From positions 1 to 64,000 of the forward strand of contig NZ_QUCM01000009.1 in NCBI RefSeq assembly GCF_003473545.1: a stretch of DNA of 64,000 nucleotides. Reading direction: 5' to 3'. A program made the translations under genes and the position numbers. Of the stretch, positions 46,857 through 55,835 are shown piece after piece. The notes beneath the pieces are model-generated. The model saw only the letters and a program-made list of their open reading frames with translations. It was not told the origin of the DNA and did not search any database. How positions within the stretch are numbered: the stretch's first letter is position 1; each line of letters starts with the position of its first letter. This DNA comes from Clostridium sp. AM22-11AC (GTDB lineage: Bacteria; Bacillota; Clostridia; Lachnospirales; Lachnospiraceae).

Positions 46857-48695
46857 TTAAAATTCTTCTTCCTCCTGGGCCGGTATACGTACCGTCACCT
46901 CTGTGCCCTGTCCGGGAACACTGGTGAAAGACAGGCCGTATCCGCTGCCGTACAGGCTTTTAAGACGCAGGTTGGTATTGGATACGCCTACATGGCGGGA
47001 AGAGGAGCCTACGGCTGCCTGGGTGCGTTCATCTAAAAGAGAGTCCAGCTTTTCCGGAGGAATACCGGCCCCATCATCCGAAATTACAAAAACAATATCA
47101 TTTTCTTCGCGCCAGCCTGTAAGAAGGATGGTGCCTTTTTTTTCTTCTTTCATCATAATGCCATGAAGGAGGGCGTTTTCCACGATCGGCTGAAAGGTAA
47201 GCCGCGGGATGGAAAAATGGTCAAGCTCCGGCGGAACGTCCGCAATAAATTCCGCACAGTTGTTGTAGCGCATGTTCTGAAGCTGCATATAAAGGGAAAC
47301 ATGGGTCACTTCGTCCTGGACGGTGCTGATCAGGTCTTTGCTTCCTAAAGTCAGGCGGTAGAAACGGGTAAGAGCCTGGACGGCTTCCGTTACTTTTTCG
47401 CTTTGCCCGGACTGGGACAGCCAGTTGATCATATCCAGGGTGTTATAGAGAAAATGGGGATTGATCTGTGCCTGGAGGGCGCGAAATTCCGCGATTCGCA
47501 GTTCGGTGGCTGCTTTTTCTTCATAATCCATCAATTGATTGATCTCCGCAGTCATATAATTATAGGTTCCTGAAAGAACACCGATCTCGTCATTTCCCGC
47601 AGCTGTCAGTTCTAAAGGCTCCGGCCGTCCTTTTCGTATGGTCTCCATCTGCAGGGCTACGCCAATAATACGGTCTGCAATAGACTCAGACAGTTTATAG
47701 GCGATAAAAAGGGCAAACAGGGCGATCATACCATAGGTAAAGGCAAAGTTAAGGACAACGGAGTGACCGATCCCTGCAATCTGGTCCCTGGGGATCAGGG
47801 AAACCATGTACCAGTCTGTATTTTTTAAAGAGAAACAGGCTGTATAGGCAGAAAAATCCTCGTAGTTCACTAACTGAAACTGTCCGCTGGCATCCGGGTC
47901 TGACTCAAAAGCGGTAATTGCAAAGTTACCTGAAAAAAGAGAAATGTCGGAAGCGGCTACCAGGTCCAGATCATCATTGATCAGAAAAGAAAATTCCCCT
48001 TTAAGGGAAGAGTCTTTTTTCAGGATCTCTTCAAAGGCATCTTCGGAAAAATAGATGGCTGCATAGGCAGCGATCTTTGGGACATCTTCTTCGTTGGAAC
48101 GGTAAAAAATAGGCTTGATATAGGCTAAAGGACCATTTTCATCTGCCTCTTTTTCAGACAGGGCACTTTTTGGAAAAAAGAACTTTGACCAGCCTTCTGC
48201 ATTAAAGTATTCTAGCCAGGGACTGGAAACTTCGGAAAGAGGGACAAACAGTCTTTGGGCATTGGTATTAAACTGCTCCAGGCGGTGATAGGTATGGTCA
48301 TCATAATAAAACCGGACAGACTCAATGAGAGAATGATCGGTAAGTGTATCTGTTAAACGCATCAGGTTGCTGATCTTGCTTCTGGATGGGATCAGCCCCT
48401 GGGCCTGGGCATTGGAAATATCAAACATATCCCGGATCACATAGGAAGAAGTCAGGGTATCAGAAGCATGGGTCACATGGGAAACAAGGTTTTCAACAGA
48501 AAGTACGGACTGGGAACTGAGGGCCTGTTCGGAGCGGATGGTATCATCCATAACGATCCGGAAGATATTTAAGAAAAGAAAACAGATCAGAACAGCCGTA
48601 GGAATAAGAAAAAGGATGGTATGGGATACCACCAGCTTTTTCTTTAAACGCATGTCATAGATATAATAATGAAGGATACGGTTAAAAAAATTCAT
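46857..48695 (-). CDS. YesM-type sensor histidine kinase
   Basis: A 612-residue membrane kinase. Helix 1 (about 18-40) and helix 2 (about 305-330) flank an extracellular sensor of about 260 residues (Cache type by position). A HAMP segment, the His_kinase motif RALQAQINPHFLYNTLDMINWL with the phosphorylated His, and HATPase_c (PRLTFQPIVENALLHG, DDGAGIPPE, GVGLSNTNLRL-like) follow. YesM kinases work with AraC-type regulators encoded beside them and mostly respond to sugars or glycans. Its ATG overlaps the stop of the regulator gene by 4 bp. No transporter or glycosidase is adjacent, so the regulon is not visible. Confidence 0.92.
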   Translation of the reverse strand: MNFFNRILHYYIYDMRLKKKLVVSHTILFLIPTAVLICFLFLNIFRIVMDDTIRSEQALSSQSVLSVENLVSHVTHASDTLTSSYVIRDMFDISNAQAQGLIPSRSKISNLMRLTDTLTDHSLIESVRFYYDDHTYHRLEQFNTNAQRLFVPLSEVSSPWLEYFNAEGWSKFFFPKSALSEKEADENGPLAYIKPIFYRSNEEDVPKIAAYAAIYFSEDAFEEILKKDSSLKGEFSFLINDDLDLVAASDISLFSGNFAITAFESDPDASGQFQLVNYEDFSAYTACFSLKNTDWYMVSLIPRDQIAGIGHSVVLNFAFTYGMIALFALFIAYKLSESIADRIIGVALQMETIRKGRPEPLELTAAGNDEIGVLSGTYNYMTAEINQLMDYEEKAATELRIAEFRALQAQINPHFLYNTLDMINWLSQSGQSEKVTEAVQALTRFYRLTLGSKDLISTVQDEVTHVSLYMQLQNMRYNNCAEFIADVPPELDHFSIPRLTFQPIVENALLHGIMMKEEKKGTILLTGWREENDIVFVISDDGAGIPPEKLDSLLDERTQAAVGSSSRHVGVSNTNLRLKSLYGSGYGLSFTSVPGQGTEVTVRIPAQEEEEF

Positions 48696-50242
48696 CGAAG
48701 CATTTTCTCCCTGTATTCAGATGGTGAGAGCCCTACGATCTTGCGGAAGGCCTTGCTGTAATAATTTCCGTCGCTGTAGCCTACTTTTGCGGAAATGTCT
48801 GTGATCTTATAAAGGGGATCACTTAAAAACTGTTTGGACATTTTTATGCGGTAATCTGTAAGATACTGGTTTAAGGTCTGACCGGTTTCATTTTTAAACA
48901 GGGTACACACATAGGTAGGAGACAGGCGTACATGTTCGCTGATATCCGGAACAGAAAGAGATGGAACCGCATAATTCTGATGGAGATATTCTTTGATCTG
49001 GAATACAACAGGGTTTTCATCTTTATTGGAAGCCAGACGGCTGAAATACAGTTTTATTTTTTCACAGAAGAACTGGTGGAGGGTCTTTAAAGCAGCACAG
49101 TCCATGATCCCTTCCCAGATGGACTCTGACTCCAGGCCTTCTCTCTGCCACAGGGAAATGTGGTTGGACATGCTGATCTCGTCTAACTTAACCAGATATT
49201 TAAAATACAGATCACGGACCTGGCTGGAAGAGATATTCTGGCTGCTGCATACAGACTGATAGAAGCGGTCAGCGGCTGCAAGTGCGTCTTCTTCATTATT
49301 ATTGGTAAGAGCTACGGTCAGATCCATCATAATATCAATCAGGGGATGACGGTTGTTTTCGCTTTCTGCTTCCATTAAAAGGGTATTTGGTTCATGGAAA
49401 AAACTGCGTTTTAAAAGCTCTCTTGCTGTTTCAAAGGAAAAAGAAGCCCGCTTAAATCCCAGAACAACCGGTCCCATGGACAGGAAGAAAGAGGAAAGTT
49501 CTTTAAAATGCTCCATAAGATTGTTGGCACAGTCAATTAAAACCGGTTTTTCCGGTTTTTCACTGCTGTAGATAAAGCAGATGATAAAACGGTCTGTTTT
49601 AATGAAATCAAGGGCATGGAAGCCTTTTTCTGCCAGATAAGCCCAGAACCTGCGCCGGATCTCTGTAAGCAGGTCAGAGGAAAGTTCCGATATTGGCGTC
49701 AGGCATTCCAGGATCAGGGCAGTAAAATATGAATTTTCCCCTACAGGAGGCTTTAATTGTGCGCCGATCACAGGAGCCTGTTCTTCCGGATCTGTTTCTG
49801 TTAAAAGCTGTGCCAGCTGGGAACGCAGGTTGTCTTCATGCATCCACCGGGCGTTCAGTGAGGTGTACATGGAGCGGTACTGGTGGATGCCCTCGGCTAA
49901 GGCTTCTGTCAGCTCATTCATATCAAGAGGCTTATCCACATAGCTGACAGCCTTTAATTTAATAGCAGCTTTCAGATATTCCTTATCTGAGTAGGCGCTC
50001 ATAAACAGGATAATGGCATTGGGAAGGGCTTTCAGGATTTCTTCTGCCATCTCCACACCGCTCATACGGGGCATGCGCACGTCAGTTAAGATAAGATCCG
50101 GTTTTTCTTTCAGGGCGATCTCAAGGCCGTGGACGCCGTCATCTGCCATAAAAGTGTGGTGAATCCCCAGTTTTTCCAAAGGAAGACTTTTAAGAATACC
50201 TTCACGGGTCAGTTTTTCGTCATCAACGATCAATAATTTCAT
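48692..50242 (-). CDS. YesN-type response regulator with AraC DNA-binding domain
   Basis: A 516-residue regulator: receiver domain 1-120 with phospho-acceptor Asp54 in LILTDVRMPRMSG; a middle region of about 290 residues; C-terminal AraC double helix-turn-helix (HVRLSPTYVCTLFKNETGQTLNQYLTDYRIKMSKQFL and VGYSDGNYYSKAFRKIVGLSPSEYR). It is phosphorylated by the co-transcribed YesM kinase. ATG 50242 is used because AAGGGGAGC lies about 11 bases upstream; ten more in-frame codons precede it. Confidence 0.92.
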   Translation of the reverse strand: MKLLIVDDEKLTREGILKSLPLEKLGIHHTFMADDGVHGLEIALKEKPDLILTDVRMPRMSGVEMAEEILKALPNAIILFMSAYSDKEYLKAAIKLKAVSYVDKPLDMNELTEALAEGIHQYRSMYTSLNARWMHEDNLRSQLAQLLTETDPEEQAPVIGAQLKPPVGENSYFTALILECLTPISELSSDLLTEIRRRFWAYLAEKGFHALDFIKTDRFIICFIYSSEKPEKPVLIDCANNLMEHFKELSSFFLSMGPVVLGFKRASFSFETARELLKRSFFHEPNTLLMEAESENNRHPLIDIMMDLTVALTNNNEEDALAAADRFYQSVCSSQNISSSQVRDLYFKYLVKLDEISMSNHISLWQREGLESESIWEGIMDCAALKTLHQFFCEKIKLYFSRLASNKDENPVVFQIKEYLHQNYAVPSLSVPDISEHVRLSPTYVCTLFKNETGQTLNQYLTDYRIKMSKQFLSDPLYKITDISAKVGYSDGNYYSKAFRKIVGLSPSEYREKMLR

Positions 50243-50351
50243 AGAATATATTGCTCCCCTTAATAAAATCAAAAAATATTACTGTATATGATAGGATTTT
50301 ACCATGGAATTAAAAAAAAAGGAATGTTATCATAAAAATGTCCAAAAGATA

Positions 50352-50410
50352 ACCCGCACAGCCGGGACCTGGCTTATTGTAAGCCACATCCCCAACGGGT
50401 GCCGGTTGTG
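50352..50410 (+). promoter_or_regulatory. Structured leader of the HPr-like gene
   Basis: ACCCG (50352-50356) can pair with CGGGT (50396-50400). CACAGCCGG (50357-50365) can pair with CCGGTTGTG (50402-50410), which is followed by ATTATTTTTT. A hairpin TGGCTTA/TAAGCCA sits between. The pairings compete, so this may be an attenuator-like element. No known riboswitch class was recognised. Confidence 0.4.
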
Positions 50411-50444
50411 ATTATTTTTTATATACGATCAGGAGGAACTGAAA

Positions 50445-50672
50445 ATGCAGAAGATAGAGTTAAAGTTTGACCAGCCAGAAGAGATCATTGATTTTGTACG
50501 TATTATGAACCGTTATGAGTGCGATGCAGATGTAAAATACGGCAGCATGGTAGTGGATGCAAAGTCCATCGTAGGTGTATTATCCCTGGCACGTTCCAAA
50601 ACTGTAGAAGTGATCCTTCATACAGATGAATGTCAGAACCTCTTAGATGAGATCGCACAGTTTGCAGCATAA
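50445..50672 (+). CDS. HPr-like protein lacking the catalytic histidine (Crh-like)
   Basis: A 75-residue protein of the HPr fold. The region around position 15 that carries the phosphorylated His in HPr (GxHARPA) reads PEEIIDFVRIMNRYE, with no His. By contrast the regulatory segment AKSIVGVLSLA matches HPr KSIMGVMSL, keeping the serine (Ser41) phosphorylated by HPr kinase. That combination is seen in Crh, a carbon catabolite co-regulator that cannot transfer phosphate to sugars. AGGAGG precedes the ATG. Monocistronic with a terminator behind. Confidence 0.85.
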   Translation: MQKIELKFDQPEEIIDFVRIMNRYECDADVKYGSMVVDAKSIVGVLSLARSKTVEVILHTDECQNLLDEIAQFAA

Positions 50673-50701
50673 TACAAAAATATTGTTAATCTTCCCCTGG
50701 A

Positions 50702-50731
50702 AAGCATCGGTAAAGTACCGGTGCTTTTTTA
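50702..50731 (+). terminator. Terminator after the HPr-like gene
   Basis: AAGCATCGG pairs with CCGGTGCTT (one U-G pair) around TAAAGTA, followed by TTTT. Confidence 0.85.
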
Positions 50732-50842
50732 TGTACTAGGAAATTCCGTTGGAACTCCCTGGTACACAAAAAGGCACGACCTGCCCACGATGCGCACTCG
50801 CGCGATGAGGAAGTTTGTCGCAAGCGACCGCGCTCGGCGCGA

Positions 50843-50864
50843 GAATGTGCCAAGGCACATTCTT
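50843..50864. repeat. Perfect palindrome, core shared with 8001-8016
   Basis: AGAATGTGCC-AA-GGCACATTCT has 10-bp perfect arms. It lies in a GC-rich intergenic stretch (50750-50870) without a reading frame, which also holds GCGCACTCGCGCG-type repeats. Confidence 0.5.
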
Positions 50865-50945
50865 ATTTACATATGGATTTACAAAAATAAATGAATGTTC
50901 TATACTTTATAAAAGGGTAGTACGCAAGGAGGAAGGTTAAAGATT

Positions 50946-51968
50946 ATGACAGAATTTCTGCCGGGTATTTATAAGGTTCTTCAGAAAACAGATCGTGGCA
51001 ATACCACGGAGATCAATATATTTATTATTCCTGGAAAAAAAGGGGAAAGAAGCCTGATGATCGATGCCGGGTTTCAGGATGAAAACTGTCTGGCACAGAT
51101 GGAGGGAGTATTAAAAGAGCTGGATATTTCCTATGAAGATCTGGATGTATTTTTAACCCATAAACATCATGACCATTTAGGACTGGCAAGTGTGTATGCA
51201 GACCGTGGTGCTACCATTTATATGAACCCGTTAGAGGAACGCCACCATTATGACTGCCTGTTTTACAGCACCAAGAAAACGGATCCCCAAGAACAGGATA
51301 AAGTCCTTCACAGTGTAGGAGTTACAGAAGAGGGTACACCGGAAGTCTGGGATATGTTTGAACGGGTGAGAAAAGTAGTGGAAAATCACAATGGCTGGAC
51401 CTTTGAGGTGCAGGATTTCCCTTATAAGCCCATAGCACCGGGAGCTGTACTGCATTACGGTGACTACACATTTGAAACAATAGATCTGAAAGGACATACC
51501 TTTGGACAGCTGGGACTTTTCGACAAAGAGCATAAGATATTTTTCTGTGCAGACCAGGTGATCGATGGGATCGTTCCTATTGTTGCAACAACGTATCCGG
51601 ATGAACATCTTTTAAGGGATTATTTTGTTTCTTTGGAGCGTTTCCACCACGAATTTAAGGACTGTCTGCTCCTTCCGGCACATGGAAAGGAAATTTCTGA
51701 TGCAAAAAAAGTCATAGACCGTATTGTATTTTCCTATCTTGACAAGGTAGAGATCATGCATAATATCCTGGAACATTCCAGAAAAGCAAGGACGATCCGG
51801 GAGATCGCAACCATTGTCTACGGAATGCCTCATCCTCCGAAAGATACAGCAGAATTTATTAAATTAAAGATGATCATGAGCAAGTGTTTCTCCTGCCTGG
51901 AATATTTAAGGGATGAAGATTTTGCGGTCCGTGAGGAAAAAGACGGGACCTTTTACTGGCGGCCATAA
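50946..51968 (+). CDS. MBL-fold metallohydrolase
   Basis: A 340-residue metallo-beta-lactamase-fold hydrolase. The metal motif THKHHDHLG gives His72, His74, Asp76 and His77; GHTFGQLG, CADQVIDG and LLPAHGKEI supply the remaining ligands. An extra C-terminal region (about 260-340) after the core, TIREIATIVYGMPHPPKDTAEF, looks like a winged-helix (MBL-associated) domain found in LACTB2-like enzymes. Substrate is unknown; thioesters and RNA are possible in this class. AAGGAGGAAGG is upstream. Single gene. Confidence 0.87.
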   Translation: MTEFLPGIYKVLQKTDRGNTTEINIFIIPGKKGERSLMIDAGFQDENCLAQMEGVLKELDISYEDLDVFLTHKHHDHLGLASVYADRGATIYMNPLEERHHYDCLFYSTKKTDPQEQDKVLHSVGVTEEGTPEVWDMFERVRKVVENHNGWTFEVQDFPYKPIAPGAVLHYGDYTFETIDLKGHTFGQLGLFDKEHKIFFCADQVIDGIVPIVATTYPDEHLLRDYFVSLERFHHEFKDCLLLPAHGKEISDAKKVIDRIVFSYLDKVEIMHNILEHSRKARTIREIATIVYGMPHPPKDTAEFIKLKMIMSKCFSCLEYLRDEDFAVREEKDGTFYWRP

Positions 51969-52061
51969 TTTCTTTCAAATACAATGTCAGTGAAAAAGTA
52001 CTTGCAATTCCATAAAAAAAGAGTATAGTTACTTAAAATAGCTATCAAAACAACATAAGAA

Positions 52062-52173
52062 AGCAGAGTAGGTTTATGTGCGTTAAGTGCCGGCTGAACA
52101 GGGAGTTGTCAGTCAGACGAAAGGAATTTTGAAAGAAAAGGTTCCTGCGGTACATAAGCCGCATCCCGCTGCA
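52062..52173 (+). promoter_or_regulatory. THF (tetrahydrofolate) riboswitch
   Basis: The leader contains GCAGAGTAGG, then GCGTTAAGTGCC and further on GCCGCATCCCGCTGC, the conserved strands of the THF riboswitch; GCAG (52063-52066) and CTGC (52169-52172) close helix P1. It lies 65 bases before a FolT-type gene with AAAGGAGG, which it would repress when reduced folate is plentiful. Confidence 0.85.
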
Positions 52174-52237
52174 TCAGAGAAAATCTTGATTATCTCCGAT
52201 TGTAGTATGAGGTATCTGCAAAGGAGGTAATTTTTTT

Positions 52238-52792
52238 ATGGAAAGATTAGCAACTTTGTTTACCGGTTCCTTCAGACAGTTAAAACAGGTAAAAACGGTT
52301 ACGGTATGTGCCATGCTTGGGGCTGTTGCCATTGTTCTCGGTTCATTAAGCATCGAGCTTGGAAGTACCCTGCGTATCGGTTTTTCCGGTATTCCCAATG
52401 AGATCGTCCACATGCTGTTCGGTCCTGTAGTGGGAAGCGTTTTTGCAGGCACTATGGATATTTTAAAATATCTGATCAAGCCTACGGGAGCATTTTTTCC
52501 AGGCTTTACGCTCATAGCCATGCTTGCAGGCCTGATCTACGGCAGCTTTTACTATAAGAAGGAATTAAATTTCTGGAGAGTGCTTGCAGCCCATATTACA
52601 GTGGCTCTGATCTGCAATGTGCTCCTTAATACCTGGTGTCTGTCCATTCTTTACGGAAAGGCATTTGCAGTGCTCCTTCCTGCAAGACTGGTAAAGAATG
52701 CGATCATGTGTCCTATCGATGCTTTTATTTTTTATCATATTGCCAAAGTTTTAGATGTAACAGGTGTATTTAAGATGATCAGAAAAGAATAA
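52238..52792 (+). CDS. folT: ECF transporter substrate-binding subunit for folate (FolT)
   Basis: A 184-residue S-component with five or six membrane helices. Typical segments are MLGAVAIVLGSLSIEL, RIGFSGIPNEIVHMLFGPVVGSVFAG and PTGAFFPGFTLIAMLAGLIYG. It binds folate at the outer face and needs the shared EcfA/A'/T module, which is not in the window. The THF riboswitch in its leader agrees with folate as substrate. The start has AAAGGAGG upstream and a terminator follows at 52819-52855. Confidence 0.92.
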   Translation: MERLATLFTGSFRQLKQVKTVTVCAMLGAVAIVLGSLSIELGSTLRIGFSGIPNEIVHMLFGPVVGSVFAGTMDILKYLIKPTGAFFPGFTLIAMLAGLIYGSFYYKKELNFWRVLAAHITVALICNVLLNTWCLSILYGKAFAVLLPARLVKNAIMCPIDAFIFYHIAKVLDVTGVFKMIRKE

Positions 52793-52818
52793 GATCTTAA
52801 CTGAAAATAACTTTTGCG

Positions 52819-52855
52819 AAAAGACCTGAGGTTTGAATACTTCCGGTCTTTTTTT
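52819..52855 (+). terminator. folT terminator
   Basis: AAAAGACC pairs with GGTCTTTTTTT, with an inner loop region; the T-run is seven long. Confidence 0.75.
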
Positions 52856-52900
52856 CATACATTGAAATAACGTACATTGGGGCAGTAAGGAGAGCCGGCT

Positions 52901-54475
52901 ATGGACTTTCATATAAGCCAGTTTCTTTCACCGGGGAGAAAAGAATTTGTAAAAGGGACGCTGCTTCTTACAGGGGCCGGGCTTTTCTGCCGTGTTTTAG
53001 GCTTTTTTTACCGGATCTACATGTCACGTACCATAGGGGCAGAAGGTCTGGGACTTTACAATATGATCCACCCGCTGTTCAGTATTGCCTTTGCGGTTTG
53101 CGCCGGTTCCATCCAGACGGCTCTGTCCCAGTACATTGCCGCCAGCCAGGAAAAAGGACCGGCTGTTTTTAAATGCGGTCTGTTCCTGTCTCTAAGTCTT
53201 TCTGTGATCCCTCTTTTGCTGTTGTGGAAAGGAAAAATGTTTCTGGCTGGGAATATCCTTTCGGAACCCCAGGCAGCCCGTTATCTTCCGGTACTGGCAG
53301 TTTCCGTACCATTTGCCTGTCTCCATGCCTGCATCAACGGCTATTATTATGGAATGAACAAGGCTCATATTCCGTCTTTTTCACAGATCGCAGAGCAGGT
53401 GATCCGTATGGGTGCAGTGTGGCTGTTGGTGGGGTATCTGGAAAAAAATGGAAAATCAGTTACAGTAGGTCTGGCAGTAGAAGGCCATCTGATCGGAGAA
53501 ATGGCATCGGCAGCTTTTACATTTCTGGCGCTGTTTCTGGTGCCGCCGCAGAGGAAAGAGAGACAAAATGAAACACTGATAGGGGAAACAGGCAGGCAGA
53601 GGCGGGAGCAGAAGCGTGTTGAGAAAGAAAATGTCCTTGGGGGTAACGCGGTATTTGCAAATCTGGGTCCGATCTTAATTTTGGCACTTCCTCTTATGGG
53701 CAACCGTCTGGTGTTAAATCTTCTTGGAAGTGCGGAAGCTATCCTGATCCCCAGCCGCCTGATCGATTATGGTCTGACCAACAAAGAAGCATTATCCATA
53801 TATGGAGTACTTACTAGCATGGCGCTTCCCTTTATACTGTTTCCTTCGGCTCTTACGAACTCCATGGCAGTACTTTTACTTCCATCGGCTGCCAAGGCAC
53901 AGGCGGAAAAAGACGAAAGCCGCATTTCTACCATGGTCACACTGTCTTTCCGGTACAGCTGTTACATGGGTATCCTGTGCATCGGTCTTTTTACCCGGTT
54001 TGGCAAAAGCCTTGGCACGATCATTTTCCATAATGAGCTGTCCGGCTCTTTTATTATGGTACTTTGCTGGCTCTGTCCGTTTATGTATCTGGCAACTACT
54101 ATGGGAAGCATCCAAAATGGCCTTGGAAAAACGGGTATTACCTTCCTGCAAAATATGTTTGCCATGGGGATCCGTCTGGTATTTGTGCTGTTTGCAGTGC
54201 CGCTGTTTGGTATCCGGGGATATTTATGGGGCTTTCTGGTCAGCGAACTGCTTTTAGCCTTTTTATGCTGTTTTTCTGTCCGCCGTCAGGTGGAATTTCA
54301 CTGCAATATGGCAGACTGCGTTTTAAAGCCGGGGCTGGTGCTTTTGATCAGTCTGGGGCTTGAACTGGCCTTGTGTACAGCTATTCCTGTAACAGGCAGT
54401 TTTCTGGAAATAGTATTCCATATGGGTATAATAACCGTCTGTTATGGGGCATTTTTAGGGGTGATCCTCAGATAA
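52901..54475 (+). CDS. SpoVB/MurJ-like lipid-linked oligosaccharide flippase
   Basis: A 524-residue MOP-superfamily membrane protein with about 14 helices. KGTLLLTGAGLFCRVLGFFYRIYMSRTIGAEGLGLYNM is the start typical of SpoVB and MurJ-type transporters that move lipid II or related polyprenyl-linked sugars across the membrane. A long hydrophilic loop (about 205-240) separates the halves. SpoVB acts in spore cortex synthesis; whether this copy is SpoVB or a vegetative paralogue is not decided by the sequence. A weak GGAGAG site precedes ATG 52901. Confidence 0.85.
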   Translation: MDFHISQFLSPGRKEFVKGTLLLTGAGLFCRVLGFFYRIYMSRTIGAEGLGLYNMIHPLFSIAFAVCAGSIQTALSQYIAASQEKGPAVFKCGLFLSLSLSVIPLLLLWKGKMFLAGNILSEPQAARYLPVLAVSVPFACLHACINGYYYGMNKAHIPSFSQIAEQVIRMGAVWLLVGYLEKNGKSVTVGLAVEGHLIGEMASAAFTFLALFLVPPQRKERQNETLIGETGRQRREQKRVEKENVLGGNAVFANLGPILILALPLMGNRLVLNLLGSAEAILIPSRLIDYGLTNKEALSIYGVLTSMALPFILFPSALTNSMAVLLLPSAAKAQAEKDESRISTMVTLSFRYSCYMGILCIGLFTRFGKSLGTIIFHNELSGSFIMVLCWLCPFMYLATTMGSIQNGLGKTGITFLQNMFAMGIRLVFVLFAVPLFGIRGYLWGFLVSELLLAFLCCFSVRRQVEFHCNMADCVLKPGLVLLISLGLELALCTAIPVTGSFLEIVFHMGIITVCYGAFLGVILR

Positions 54476-54529
54476 AGGGGAGATAAACCAACTAACTTTG
54501 TATGAAATTAAAACAATCGGGTATTCACA

Positions 54530-54558
54530 TTGAGTTTCATGGAATACTATGTTATAGT
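54530..54558 (+). promoter_or_regulatory. Promoter of the iscS operon
   Basis: TTGAGT (54530-54535) and TATAGT (54553-54558) with a 17-base spacer. No IscR gene or obvious IscR site is adjacent. Confidence 0.6.
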
Positions 54559-54609
54559 AAAGGGTAGCGATAAGGCAATTTTTTATAGAAGAAAGGCGGA
54601 AATATTATT

Positions 54610-55797
54610 ATGGAAAAGCTGATTTATCTTGATAATGCAGCCACTACCAAAACAAGGCCGGAGGTTGTGGAAGCAATGCTTCCTTATTTTACAGAATATT
54701 ATGGAAATCCATCTTCTGTATATACATTTTCATCAGAAAGCAAAAAAGCAGTTACCAATGCAAGAGAGATTATTGCAAAGTCTTTAGGCGCAAAGACAAA
54801 CGAGATCTACTTTACAGCAGGCGGAAGTGAGTCTGACAACTGGGCATTAGTTGCTACAGCAGAGGCTTACAGCGCAAAGGGCAAGCACATCATCACCAGC
54901 AAGATCGAGCATCATGCCATCCTTCATACCTGCCAGTATCTGGAGAGCAGAGGTTATGAGGTAACTTATCTGGATGTAGATGAAAACGGTGTTGTTAAAT
55001 TAGACGAATTAAAGAAAGCCATCCGTCCGGATACTATTCTTATTTCTATTATGTTCGCAAACAATGAGATCGGAACCATTGAGCCAATTAAGGAGATCGG
55101 TGAGATCGCAAAAGAACACGGCATTTTATTCCACACAGACGCTGTACAGGCTTATGCCCATGTGCCGATCAATGTAGATGAGTGCCACATTGATATGTTA
55201 AGCTCCAGCGGCCACAAGTTAAACGGACCAAAGGGAATTGGTTTCCTGTATATCCGTACCGGTGTAAAGATCCGTTCCTTTATCCATGGCGGAGCTCAGG
55301 AGCGTAAGCGCCGTGCAGGTACTGAAAATGTTCCTGGCATTGTAGGTTACGGAAAAGCAGCTGAGATCGCTATGGCAAACATGGATGAGCGTATTGCAAA
55401 AGAGACTCAGTTAAGAGATTATCTGATCAAACGTGTAACAGAAGAGGTTCCATTTACCAGAGTTAACGGTTCCAGAACCAATCGTCTGCCAAACAACGTA
55501 AACTTTGCATTCCAGTTTATCGAAGGCGAGTCTTTACTGATCAAGTTAGACATGGCAGGTATCTGCGGTTCCAGCGGTTCTGCATGTACTTCCGGATCCT
55601 TAGACCCATCTCATGTACTGTTAGCCATCGGTCTGCCTCATGAGATCGCACATGGTTCCCTGCGTCTGACCTTAAGCGAAGAGAACACAATGGAAGAAAT
55701 GGATTATGTAGTGGAGCAGATCAAGGAAATCGTTTCTTACTTAAGAGGTATGTCTCCTTTATACGAAGATTATATGAGACGCACAAAAGAAAAATAA
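54610..55797 (+). CDS. iscS: Cysteine desulfurase (IscS/NifS family)
   Basis: A 395-residue PLP enzyme that takes sulfur from cysteine as an enzyme persulfide. PLP lysine Lys203 lies in SSSGHKLNGPKG; the persulfide Cys326 is in the GSACTSGS loop; HTDAVQ and GGAQERKRRAGTEN are conserved. It is followed after 38 bases by iscU and then mnmA, so it serves both Fe-S cluster assembly and tRNA 2-thiouridine synthesis. GAAAGGCGG precedes the ATG. Confidence 0.95.
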   Translation: MEKLIYLDNAATTKTRPEVVEAMLPYFTEYYGNPSSVYTFSSESKKAVTNAREIIAKSLGAKTNEIYFTAGGSESDNWALVATAEAYSAKGKHIITSKIEHHAILHTCQYLESRGYEVTYLDVDENGVVKLDELKKAIRPDTILISIMFANNEIGTIEPIKEIGEIAKEHGILFHTDAVQAYAHVPINVDECHIDMLSSSGHKLNGPKGIGFLYIRTGVKIRSFIHGGAQERKRRAGTENVPGIVGYGKAAEIAMANMDERIAKETQLRDYLIKRVTEEVPFTRVNGSRTNRLPNNVNFAFQFIEGESLLIKLDMAGICGSSGSACTSGSLDPSHVLLAIGLPHEIAHGSLRLTLSEENTMEEMDYVVEQIKEIVSYLRGMSPLYEDYMRRTKEK

Positions 55798-55835
55798 GTA
55801 TAGGTAAATAACCAACCATCAGGAGGAATTTTTTC

